Shown here piece by piece: positions 55,646 through 64,000 of a stretch of DNA of 64,000 nucleotides. Position numbers and translations under genes: made by a program. The notes beneath the pieces are model-generated. The model was not told where the DNA came from, ran no database searches, and saw nothing but the letters and a program-made list of their open reading frames with translations. Position 1 is the first letter of the stretch, and each line of letters opens with the position of its first letter. The stretch spans positions 1-64,000 of the forward strand of contig JAYFPK010000027.1 in the NCBI GenBank assembly GCA_034927815.1, in the 5' to 3' direction. This stretch comes from Limiplasma sp034927815. GTDB taxonomy: Bacteria > Bacillota > Clostridia > Christensenellales > Aristaeellaceae.

Positions 55646-58600
55646 TTAGTCGATGGCGGTGCCGCGCTCGTAGCTGGTGGAACCAGACCACGGAGCCAGC
55701 AGCTCACTCAGCGTTTTCACAGACGCCGTGCGGTAGTAAACGCTGATGATATTGTTTGCGGGATCCCGGGTCAGCTTCAGCGGCAGGTTTTCCGTGCGGT
55801 CAAGCACGTAGCCGGGAAGCAGGCGCGGCGGGTAGTTGGTAACAAGGGTTCCGCGGGTGCCTGTGAGTATGGTTTCTCCATCCTGCACGCCGTCGTAGTA
55901 GTAGCGCACCGTGTAGGTGGTGGACGGGGCGATGATGGTGAGGGAGCCGGGCATGTACCTGATCCTGTAGTTGGCGGTTACGTTTTCGCCCTTGGTGTTG
56001 AGGATCACGGTCTTGGACCTGTCAAAGGTGACATTCCTCCAGCGGCCGATCTCCGTCTTGGGCATGTTGTCCAGCTTATAATTCGCCAAGGTGTCTCCGT
56101 TTTTCAGAACGCCCTGTACGATCACGTCAGGCTCGTGGCTCAATCCGTCGTACACCACGGTCAGGTCGTCTGCGAACAGCGCCAGGGTCACCTGCTTGAT
56201 GGTAAGGGTACCCGGCACAGGGGTGATGAGGTAGTTGCCTGTCACGTCCTTGCCTGTGGCGCTTGTGGTCACCTTGATGTTGCTGATTCCCACCGGAATC
56301 GGAGCTCCGGCGTTCAAGGCTTCGTTGGCGGCGATGGTGGCCGTTACCTTGTCGCCATCGACGAGGTTTCCGGTGACGGTGAATTCCGTCAGGGAGTGGG
56401 GATTTCCATCATAGGTGCGGACCTCGCTCTTTACCGCTACCGTCAGCGGGATCGGCTTGATCTCCAGGGAGCCTGGGACGATCTGGACGGTGTAGTTCCC
56501 GCTGCGGTCGATAGCCTTATCCACAGCGTCGGTGAGGGCCCATCTGATGGCCGTGGTGGTCAGGGCGCCCAAGGTGCCGTCAGCACGGCGGGTGACGTTG
56601 GTGCTGGAGCGGTTGCGCTCCGTAAGCTGGAGGGCATCGCGGCTGACCAGCCCTGTCACCGTAACGGGAACGCTCTGCTCACGCCCGTTGTAGAGCGCGC
56701 TCAACTGGCCGTAGGTGACGGTGAGGGGCCTCTTGGTAATCCTCACCCTGGCGGGTACTTCCTCGGGAGCGTAGTTGCCGCTTTTGGAGGTGAGGATCAC
56801 GGTGACGGGATACTCGCCCACGTCGGTGTAGGCCGGGGGCGTGGAGGTGATGTTGCCGTCCTTATCCCGGTAGGTAACGATGAATTCTTCCTGCACATCC
56901 ACCGGCCCGGCATCTGTCTGGATGGTCTTGGGCACGGTGATGGTGTGGTCCTTGCCGTCGTACTGGGTATTCACGTCCTCTACGGGGATCTTCGCGGCGG
57001 GGATCTTCAGCGGCTTGATCACCAACCGGCCGGGATTGTAGAGGATTGTGTAGTTGGCGGTCACGTCCACGCTGCCGTTCATCACGGTGACGCCGCTGAG
57101 CAGCACCTCACGGTCGCTGACATTGACACTGGTGTTGTGCTTGCCAGGCGCATAGGTCAGATTCCTCAGGGTATGGCCGCTTATCAGGCCGTCCACAACG
57201 GCGTCGCCCTTCACGGACTGCGTCTTGCCGTTGTAGGTGTAGGGCGCTGCGCTGTTGTTTCCGCTGGTGATGGTAAGGGGCTTGGGGGTGATGACCAGAT
57301 CCACGGTGACGCTGGCCGGGTCTGCGTGCATTTCGCTTGTGGCGTTGACGGTGATGTGGTACGTGCCCACATTCACCAGCTTGATATCCGAGAGCTTGGT
57401 ATAGCGCTGGGTCTCGCTGGAGCCAGCAAGCCTCACATCGTAGGTCAGCGTGAAGTCGCCGGTCCTGTCGATCCAGACGCTGCCATCCTCGCTCTGCACG
57501 GATACGATGGGCGCGGGGATGGTATGGCCCTTGCCGTCGTATTCCACGGTGTCTCCCAGGGCGGTGATCTGGCTGGGGAACGTTCCCTTGTTCACCTTGA
57601 TGCTCCCCGGCTTCGTGGAGATGCTGTAGTTGTGGGTAAGGTCCTGCGTACCGAACATGACCTTGACCGTATCCACGAACACGGCATTCTCGCCCACGAT
57701 GGCGCGGGTGTTGTTCCTGAGGGTAGCGCTCAGCGCCGCTCCCTTGTACAGGGTCCCGCCGGTCAAGTTGTAGGTGCTCACCGTCCAGGTCTTGGGGTTG
57801 CCGCTGGCATCCAGGGTGTAAACGAAGTCGCCGCTTCCCGCCGTAACCTCGATGGCTGCGGGGAGAATGGTCAGGGTGGAGGTGGTGGTCTGGGTGCCGT
57901 AGTTGGGATGGCTCACGCGCACGTAGATCACATACTTGTCTACAGAGCCGCCCGCGGTCCGCTTGACCTCCTCCTGGGTGGGGAAGGCGGCGATGTCAAT
58001 CCAGTCGGCGCTGCCGGCGTCCAGAGGCACGAGGCTGTAGGCATAGCTTACGCCTGTTACCGTCTGGCCCGAGGCATCCTTGAGCTGCGGCGCGTTGAAC
58101 GCATAGGGCGTACCCGCATAGGTTTCTTCACGGACGCCGGGGGTCACGGAGGAGCCGGCCTTGTTGATCACGATCCGTCCGGGGAGGAAGGTCACGGAGT
58201 AGTTGGCCGTTACATCCTCGTTGGCGGCGTTGCGGATCACCGCGCCGTTCAGCCTCACCGGCCGGTCTACCGCCTCGATGTTGGTGTTGCCAAAGCCGGG
58301 CTCGAAGGTGTTGCCGGCGGGATCGATGCTGTCGCCGTTCGCCAGCGGGGTGCTGGCCAGCACCAGAGCCGGTTCCACGGATTTCTCCGTGCCGTCATAG
58401 GTGTAGGGGGCCAGATGGTTGTCGCCGCTGTAGAGGGTGACCGGACGCCGGCGAATGGTGAGCGTCTTGGTATCTTCCGCCTCGTCCGAATAGTAGGGGC
58501 TGGTAATCCGCACGGTCAGCGGATAGTCGCCCGCGTTCACGTGAGAGGGCAGGGGATGGTTTTCATCCACGGTCACCCAGTCCCCGGTGATGGGGTCCTT

Positions 58601-61600
58601 GTATTGGAAGGTGACGGGGGTTCCCGGAGGTACGTTGGGGCCGGGGCTCACGGTGTAGCCGTGGGGCAAGCCGTCATAGGGGACATCCTGCGCGGTGAGG
58701 ACCAAATCCAGGCCCGTAGCCTTGGTGATGGTCAGCTTGCCTGTGTCATGGAGGAAGTTGTAGTTCCCGGCTTTGCCGTGGAGCATCGTCACAGGATCGG
58801 TCCAGGAGATGGTGTACTCGCCCGGCACGATGTGCGGCCCGTTGTTCACCAGGGTCACGGTCACATCGTCGTCCCCCACCAGGCCGGTGGTTCCTACGGC
58901 AACACCGCCTACCATCACAGCTTTGGGATGGCTGTGGGTGGTGATGGTGTGGCCCTGGCCGTCATAGGGGAAGGTTCCGCTGTCGGGGGTGATGGTCACG
59001 TCCCGCCTGGTCACAATTACGTCGGCGCTGACCGGATCGATGATCATGTTGCCGGTCACGTCCACCACGGTGGCGGTAACCGTCTGGGAGGTTACATCCA
59101 CAAAGCTGGGATTCGCGGGGGTGGTTCCGCCCGCCTGGGTGCTGTAGAGCACGGCGAAGCGCTTGTCTGTGCCGCCGGGAATCGTGGCGTTTTCGATGCT
59201 GAAGGTACCGATGCTGGTCAGAAGCTGGTCGCTCAGGGTGGCGGAATGGGGGCCTCCATCATATACATGGGTTTCGCCCAGCAGAATCAGCCTGCCCTCG
59301 CCCGTCACATGCAGCGGCTTGATGACGATATGGCCGGGAACCAGCGTAATTTCGTAGTTCCCTGTGACGTCCTTGCTGCCAGCGTTGAGAATGGTCACGG
59401 AGGAAAGCTTCACGTCCCGGTCGCAGACGTCGGTGTTGGCGTTGCTCAGGCCCGCCTCAAAGGCGTAGGCGCTGATCCCGTCCTGGCCCGCCAGAGGCGT
59501 GCCGGGGTCCACCACATGGGGCGCTACGGATTGCTCCTGGCCGTTGTAGGTGTAGGGCGCGGCGCTGTTGTCTCCGCTGGCGATGGTGATGGGCCGCTTG
59601 GTGATGGTCATGGTGGTGGACCCGGTCACCGGAGAGGTCAGCTGGGAGCTGGTGGCGGTGATGGCGATTTCGTACACGCCCACGTCGGTGAAGTGGGGCA
59701 GCGTGCCGGTGAAGGTCCCTACGGGATTGCCATCCTTGGTAACCACGTACTCGAAGTCGTACTCGGCGGTTTTGTCCACATATTCCCCTGTGGCAGCCTG
59801 CACGGAAACCGTGGGCTGGGTCAGGGTGTAGTCCTCGGATTTGTAAACGCCGGTCAGGGGTATGGCGGTCATGTACGCGTCCGCGGTGCCCTGGGACACC
59901 TTGATGTGCCCGTTTTGCAGCTGGATTCTGTAGTTGTCGCTGACATCCTTGCCGCCCAGCATCACCTGGGCGCTTTCCAGGATTACAGCGTGCTCGCCCA
60001 CCTGGCTCTGGGTGTTGTCCCGGAGGGTGAAGTCCACGGTTTCGCCCTTGTACAGGGTACCGGCGGTGACGCTCACCGTATCCACGGACCATACCACGGG
60101 GTTGCCGCCCGCATCCAGGGTATAGATGAAGTCGTCTTTGGTATCCGCGGTGATGGTGAGGGGAGCCGGGGTGATGATCAGCTTGGCGGTGGTTACCACG
60201 GGCTCGTAGTTCGGGCTCTGTGCTTTGACATAGATGGTGTAGCCGCCCGCGACCACGTCCTCATAGGTGATGGGGGTATCGCTCCAGTTCACCCCGTCCA
60301 CGCTGTAGGAGTAGGTGACAGGTTCGGTGACTTCGTTGCCATCGGCGTCCTTCATGGTGGGAAGGGTGAAGTCATGGGGCTGGCCGTTGTACTGCACCGT
60401 CTTTTCCGTGGCTTGCGCACTGGAACCCTGGGGGGTTACCTGGATGCTTCCCGCCTCGGTGGTGATGATGTAGTTCCTGGTGACGTCGTTGGCGTCCTGA
60501 TCCACGATCTTCACGGTGGCGGCGTTCACCAGCACGTCATGGCCGCCCACCTCGGTCTGGGCGTTGTCCTTGCCCTGCGCGTAGGAGTAGGAGCCGATGC
60601 TGTGCAGGATGCCGTGGGCCGCGTTCTCCACCAATCCGGCGGAGGCGGTGCTGGGGGTCAGCTGCCAGAGGCCCTCAACGGTATGCCTCGTCTTGTCATA
60701 CACGTAGGTTCCGGTCTCGCTCTTGATGGTGAGCAGCCGTTGGTTCAGCGTCAAGGTCGCCTCGTCGGAGCTCACATACCCGTCCTCAAAGTACGGGCTG
60801 GTGACGCGCACCTTCACGGGATAGGAGCCCGCGTCGGTGTTGCCGGGAAGCGGTCCGTCGGAACCCACGGAGATCCAGCTCTGGCCGTTGTCAATGGAAT
60901 ACTCCACGGTGTACAGGGCGCCTGGAGGCGCGGTGACGTTGTAAGTCAGCCTGTGCTCCAATGCGTCATAGGGGAGGGTATCGTCGTTTACGGAGATGGT
61001 CAGCCCGCTGGCGGCCTTTGCAATGGTCAGCGTGCCGGTGGCTTGGATCAATTCGTAGTTATCCAGCAGCCCCGTTGTCATGACCGGGTCCTTCCAGGTG
61101 ATGGTATAGGCCCCCGGCAGGATCTGGCTGTTGTTCTCCAGGGTTACGGTGACGCTGTCCGCATCCACCAGGCCGCGGCCGGGATTGCCGGCCGTCGCCC
61201 TTTCGGCGTCATAGCCGCTCACCGTATGGGTGGTTCCGTCATAGGTAAAGGCGCCGTCATCCGGGGTTACCAGCACGGGCCTGGGCCTGATCTTCAGGAG
61301 GGCCGAGCCGGTCACGGTGGGATAGTTGCCGTCCTTGCTGACGCCCTTCACGTATACGGTGAGCTCGTCCGCGTTGGTACGGGTCAGGCTGGGGCTGGTG
61401 GCGGTGGCCTCCGTCTCCCCAAAGGTCCAGGTGAAGTTGGACAGGTCTACCGGGCGGCTGCCGTCCATCACGGAGACTACGCTCACGCCATGGGGCTGGC
61501 CGTCGTACACCCCGTCATACTCGGCCAGGGTCAGCACCAGGCCTTGGGGAGGCGTGATGGTGATCTTGCCGTTCACATAGTGCACATCGTAGTTCGCCAG

Positions 61601-64000
61601 CACGCTTTGTCCGGCTTCCAGGATGTACGTGTCCGCCGTCAGGAAGGTCACGGGCGCCTCTGTGCACACCTCGGTACGGGTGGCGTCCACCAGCGTCGCC
61701 ACGGTGGTATGGTTCCTCAGCAGGCCTGTGGCGTTGGTCACAGCGCCGCCCGCGTCATATTGGGCCGCATCGGTGGTGTAGTCCACGGTTACCGGCAGCT
61801 CGTCGTACACCTTGGTGGCGCTTCCCGCGGTAAAGGTAACCATCCGCTTGGCGATCTGCGCCGTGGTGTTCACAGGGGTGATGATGTAGTTGGGCCATGT
61901 GCTGGAAACGGTCACATGGGTGGCGCCCGCGTTGATGAACGCGTTGGGGATCGCCGCGCTGTTCGCGGAGAACACAAGGCTGCCGAGGATTCCCTCCTCG
62001 TCGGCCTGGGTCGCGGCCGCTCCCTGGGGCAAGGTCACCGTCAGGGCGCTGTACGTTCCGTCATAGGTCTTGTTGATGCTGTCCACCAGCAAGGTGATAC
62101 TCTTGGGGTTGATCTTCACCTTTCCGTCCTTGGAGAAGGTGGGCAGGCCAGAGTCAGGATCCTTGGGGGTGAGCGTCACGGTAACGGTATTGTCCCCGGT
62201 GTCGGTATACTCGGGATTATCCGGGGAGGGAGTACCGCCGTTGGGGGTGTAGGTGACGATGTACTCATCCTCGAACTCCGGCGGGATGATGACCCCGACG
62301 CTATGGGGATCGCCGTCATAGTCGCCCTCATAGTCCTCCACGTCAAAGTCCACGATGGTGAGGACGCCGGGGGTGAAGGTCACGTTGTAATTGCCGATCT
62401 GGTTGCCCGCGCGGTGGGGGCTTGCGATCACGGTATCCCCTTGCACCGCTTCCACGGGGTAGATTCCGGCGTCGGTCCTGGAGGCGGGGTTCAGGGTGTA
62501 CACGTCCAGGGCATCGTCCCCTACCAGGCCCGAAACAACTTTCAAAACCAAGCTGTGGGGATTGCCGTCGTAGACGAAGCTCTTGCTCTCCACAGCCAGC
62601 ACCAGGTCCACGGGGGTAATGTCTAGGGTGGCGCTGGCGGTGGCGGCGGGGGTTTCATAGTTGGGGTTGCTCACCCGCACCGTCAGGGGATAGGAGCCTA
62701 CGTCCGCATGGGAAGGCAAGTCCGCCGCGGTGGTGAATTCCGTCCAGGTCACTCCGCCGTCCAGGCTGTACTCCAGCGTGTATTCGCCTACGGCGTTGGT
62801 GCTGAAGGTGTAGCCATGGAACAGGCTGTCGTAGGCGGAGGAATCCGCGTTCAGGGTAATCTGGAGGCCCTTGGCCTTGAGAATAGTCAAGGTTCCGGTA
62901 GTGTACTCAAAGGCGTAGTTGGACAGGCGCGTGCTGGGGGTGGCGGCCGCCGCGTCCCTGCTGCCCACGGTGTACTGCCCCGCATTGGTGTGGGCGTTGT
63001 TGGTAAGGGTAGCGGTGACGCTGTCCCAGCCAAGCAAGCCGCGGTTGCCCACGGGCAGCCCGCCGGCGTCCACGTCAGCCTTCTCCACGGTGTAGTCCGT
63101 CAGGGTCTTGAGGGTGCCGTCGTAGTCAAAGGTGGCGTCCTCGGGGGTGATGGCCACGGGGCGCGGGGTGATGACCAGCGTGGCGGAGCCTTCCCCATCC
63201 TTAGCGAAGTTGGGGCTGCTGGCGTGGATGAGCAGCGGGTAGCTGTCCGCGTCGGTATAGGCCGGCAACTCGCTGGCGGAGGTGAACGGAGTCCAAGTGG
63301 CGCCGCCATCCGTGCTGTACCTCAGCGTCAGCTTGGAGGCGTCCGTCTCGTTGGTGGTAAAGGTGTAGCCGTGGCTCCTGCCGTCGTACACATGGCTGTC
63401 GGCCGTTACGGTGACGATGAGCTGATCCGCCGCGTTCACGGTGATCTTGCCCTTTTCCATGAGGAAGTTGTAGTTGTTGGCGTCCCCGGCCGACATCGTG
63501 GGGTTGATCCAGGTGATGTCGTTGGAGCCTTCCTCGGTGCGGGTGTTGCCCACCAAGGTCACGGTCACGTCGTCCGCGCCCACCAGGCCGGTGGAACCGC
63601 CCGCTGCCGCCCGCTCGGCGGTATAGCCGTTCACCGTCTTGGGAAGGCCGTCGTAGGTGAATACGCCGCTGTCGGGGGTGATGGTCACATCCCGCTTGGT
63701 GACGGTAACCTTGGCGCTGGCGGCTTCAAAGATCAGGCTGCCCGCAAGGTCCGTGATCTGCACCGTTACCCGGTGCTGGGACGCGGAGATGTAGGAGGGG
63801 TTGGTGGGGGAATCCATTTCCACCGCGCTGGGATCCAGCAGGTCCAGCTCCTTGTAGGAGAAGGTGAAGCGGCTGGTATCGGTGAGGTCGATGACTTCCC
63901 CGCTGGCCAAAGTAATGCTGGCAGGCATGGCCAGGCTGTGGCCCTGGGCGTCGTACACCACGGTCACATCCGTCAGGCCCAGTTGGGCCGCCGTGACCTG
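55646..64000 (-). CDS. Giant MBG-repeat surface protein, 5' end beyond window
   Basis: An open frame of at least 2,784 codons that runs off the right edge. It consists of about 29 beta-rich modules, each with a Y-D/N-G signature (VYDGxPH, TYNGxxQSV, YTLDAxGNP variants), the MBG family seen in large bacterial surface proteins. Mean spacing is about 93 residues. Modules 10-17 (near 61.5 to 59.3 kb) and 18-25 (59.3 to 57.0 kb) follow the same order, a super-repeat of about 750 residues. The C-terminal 90 residues look like a MucBP-type module (YTVRYYYDGVQDGETI), and the protein ends ERGTAID without LPxTG motif, membrane span or charged tail, so anchoring is not visible in this part. Signal peptide unseen. 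Confidence 0.88.
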   Translation of the reverse strand, partial: QVTAAQLGLTDVTVVYDAQGHSLAMPASITLASGEVIDLTDTSRFTFSYKELDLLDPSAVEMDSPTNPSYISASQHRVTVQITDLAGSLIFEAASAKVTVTKRDVTITPDSGVFTYDGLPKTVNGYTAERAAAGGSTGLVGADDVTVTLVGNTRTEEGSNDITWINPTMSAGDANNYNFLMEKGKITVNAADQLIVTVTADSHVYDGRSHGYTFTTNETDASKLTLRYSTDGGATWTPFTSASELPAYTDADSYPLLIHASSPNFAKDGEGSATLVITPRPVAITPEDATFDYDGTLKTLTDYTVEKADVDAGGLPVGNRGLLGWDSVTATLTNNAHTNAGQYTVGSRDAAAATPSTRLSNYAFEYTTGTLTILKAKGLQITLNADSSAYDSLFHGYTFSTNAVGEYTLEYSLDGGVTWTEFTTAADLPSHADVGSYPLTVRVSNPNYETPAATASATLDITPVDLVLAVESKSFVYDGNPHSLVLKVVSGLVGDDALDVYTLNPASRTDAGIYPVEAVQGDTVIASPHRAGNQIGNYNVTFTPGVLTIVDFDVEDYEGDYDGDPHSVGVIIPPEFEDEYIVTYTPNGGTPSPDNPEYTDTGDNTVTVTLTPKDPDSGLPTFSKDGKVKINPKSITLLVDSINKTYDGTYSALTVTLPQGAAATQADEEGILGSLVFSANSAAIPNAFINAGATHVTVSSTWPNYIITPVNTTAQIAKRMVTFTAGSATKVYDELPVTVDYTTDAAQYDAGGAVTNATGLLRNHTTVATLVDATRTEVCTEAPVTFLTADTYILEAGQSVLANYDVHYVNGKITITPPQGLVLTLAEYDGVYDGQPHGVSVVSVMDGSRPVDLSNFTWTFGETEATATSPSLTRTNADELTVYVKGVSKDGNYPTVTGSALLKIRPRPVLVTPDDGAFTYDGTTHTVSGYDAERATAGNPGRGLVDADSVTVTLENNSQILPGAYTITWKDPVMTTGLLDNYELIQATGTLTIAKAASGLTISVNDDTLPYDALEHRLTYNVTAPPGALYTVEYSIDNGQSWISVGSDGPLPGNTDAGSYPVKVRVTSPYFEDGYVSSDEATLTLNQRLLTIKSETGTYVYDKTRHTVEGLWQLTPSTASAGLVENAAHGILHSIGSYSYAQGKDNAQTEVGGHDVLVNAATVKIVDQDANDVTRNYIITTEAGSIQVTPQGSSAQATEKTVQYNGQPHDFTLPTMKDADGNEVTEPVTYSYSVDGVNWSDTPITYEDVVAGGYTIYVKAQSPNYEPVVTTAKLIITPAPLTITADTKDDFIYTLDAGGNPVVWSVDTVSVTAGTLYKGETVDFTLRDNTQSQVGEHAVILESAQVMLGGKDVSDNYRIQLQNGHIKVSQGTADAYMTAIPLTGVYKSEDYTLTQPTVSVQAATGEYVDKTAEYDFEYVVTKDGNPVGTFTGTLPHFTDVGVYEIAITATSSQLTSPVTGSTTMTITKRPITIASGDNSAAPYTYNGQEQSVAPHVVDPGTPLAGQDGISAYAFEAGLSNANTDVCDRDVKLSSVTILNAGSKDVTGNYEITLVPGHIVIKPLHVTGEGRLILLGETHVYDGGPHSATLSDQLLTSIGTFSIENATIPGGTDKRFAVLYSTQAGGTTPANPSFVDVTSQTVTATVVDVTGNMIIDPVSADVIVTRRDVTITPDSGTFPYDGQGHTITTHSHPKAVMVGGVAVGTTGLVGDDDVTVTLVNNGPHIVPGEYTISWTDPVTMLHGKAGNYNFLHDTGKLTITKATGLDLVLTAQDVPYDGLPHGYTVSPGPNVPPGTPVTFQYKDPITGDWVTVDENHPLPSHVNAGDYPLTVRITSPYYSDEAEDTKTLTIRRRPVTLYSGDNHLAPYTYDGTEKSVEPALVLASTPLANGDSIDPAGNTFEPGFGNTNIEAVDRPVRLNGAVIRNAANEDVTANYSVTFLPGRIVINKAGSSVTPGVREETYAGTPYAFNAPQLKDASGQTVTGVSYAYSLVPLDAGSADWIDIAAFPTQEEVKRTAGGSVDKYVIYVRVSHPNYGTQTTTSTLTILPAAIEVTAGSGDFVYTLDASGNPKTWTVSTYNLTGGTLYKGAALSATLRNNTRAIVGENAVFVDTVKVMFGTQDLTHNYSISTKPGSIKVNKGTFPSQITALGDTVEYDGKGHTIPAPIVSVQSEDGSVWIDRTGDFTLTYDVRLAGSSETQRYTKLSDIKLVNVGTYHITVNATSEMHADPASVTVDLVITPKPLTITSGNNSAAPYTYNGKTQSVKGDAVVDGLISGHTLRNLTYAPGKHNTSVNVSDREVLLSGVTVMNGSVDVTANYTILYNPGRLVIKPLKIPAAKIPVEDVNTQYDGKDHTITVPKTIQTDAGPVDVQEEFIVTYRDKDGNITSTPPAYTDVGEYPVTVILTSKSGNYAPEEVPARVRITKRPLTVTYGQLSALYNGREQSVPVTVTGLVSRDALQLTERNRSSTNVTRRADGTLGALTTTAIRWALTDAVDKAIDRSGNYTVQIVPGSLEIKPIPLTVAVKSEVRTYDGNPHSLTEFTVTGNLVDGDKVTATIAANEALNAGAPIPVGISNIKVTTSATGKDVTGNYLITPVPGTLTIKQVTLALFADDLTVVYDGLSHEPDVIVQGVLKNGDTLANYKLDNMPKTEIGRWRNVTFDRSKTVILNTKGENVTANYRIRYMPGSLTIIAPSTTYTVRYYYDGVQDGETILTGTRGTLVTNYPPRLLPGYVLDRTENLPLKLTRDPANNIISVYYRTASVKTLSELLAPWSGSTSYERGTAID

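Noticed and set aside
55634..62626. A 2,330-codon open frame on the plus strand
   Set aside because: It is antisense to the giant MBG gene and in a frame where the GC-rich, repeat-coded minus strand gives few stops. Its translation is low-complexity Gly/His/Val with no fold signature.

Overview
The window reads as a piece of chromosome from a GC-rich (about 60% by eye) low-motility-type Firmicute of the class Clostridia, probably a gut anaerobe. The signs are strong AGGAGG-type ribosome binding sites, a methionine synthase whose reactivation domain is a separate gene, an acetyl-homoserine methionine route, TRAP and ECF transporters, many XRE/LacI/TetR regulators, a ferritin-like protein beside a DUF1858-type redox protein, and no respiratory genes. 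No rRNA, tRNA, CRISPR array, transposase or integrase was seen. The genus cannot be named from this.

Layout. 0-5 kb: gdhA, recF and a cytoplasmic alpha-amylase family enzyme, all on the minus strand. 5-11.5 kb: a LacI-controlled sugar-acid type operon (LacI, TRAP transporter DctPQM, two Gfo/Idh/MocA dehydrogenases). 11.5-15.5 kb: a TetR-controlled ABC-2 export operon. 15.5-19.7 kb: lacI-xylA-xylB for xylose. 20-23.2 kb: pgsA, a GMP-synthase-like gene whose glutaminase and XMP sites are degenerate, and an M19 dipeptidase. 23.2-27.7 kb: XRE-cupin regulator with an acyl-CoA synthetase, an L,D-transpeptidase and a PlsC-like protein. 27.7-34.4 kb: an accessory region with two decayed XRE regulators, then a ribose-type ABC transporter plus sugar isomerase cassette bracketed by 390-bp direct repeats that duplicate the 3' end of serA. 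34-36.6 kb: serC-serA. 36.6-41.3 kb: small genes (NlpC/P60-SH3 protein, membrane protein, NrdI-like flavoprotein, XRE, 54-residue protein, TM2, GtrA, DUF2975 plus HTH). 41.3-47.9 kb: a tightly overlapped methionine operon metY-metA-metF-metH activator-metH behind a leader that holds a Met-rich leader peptide and a terminator. 47.9-55.6 kb: serine hydrolase, DUF1858 protein, ferritin-like protein, ECF S component, ribokinase, an exported phosphatidylserine-decarboxylase-like protein and an oligopeptide-binding protein. 55.6-64 kb: one giant MBG-repeat surface protein that runs off the right edge.

How the parts work together. Sugar capture and entry into central metabolism dominates (TRAP/oxidoreductase operon, xylose operon, ribose-type ABC cassette, ribokinase, amylase), each with its own local regulator except the ABC cassette. 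Amino acid synthesis is represented by gdhA, serCA and the met operon. The observations most worth a second look are the Met-rich leader/attenuator ahead of metY, the divergent GMP-synthase paralogue, the serA-flanked cassette that could pop out by recombination, the exported PSD-like protein, and the eight-unit super-repeat inside the giant MBG protein.
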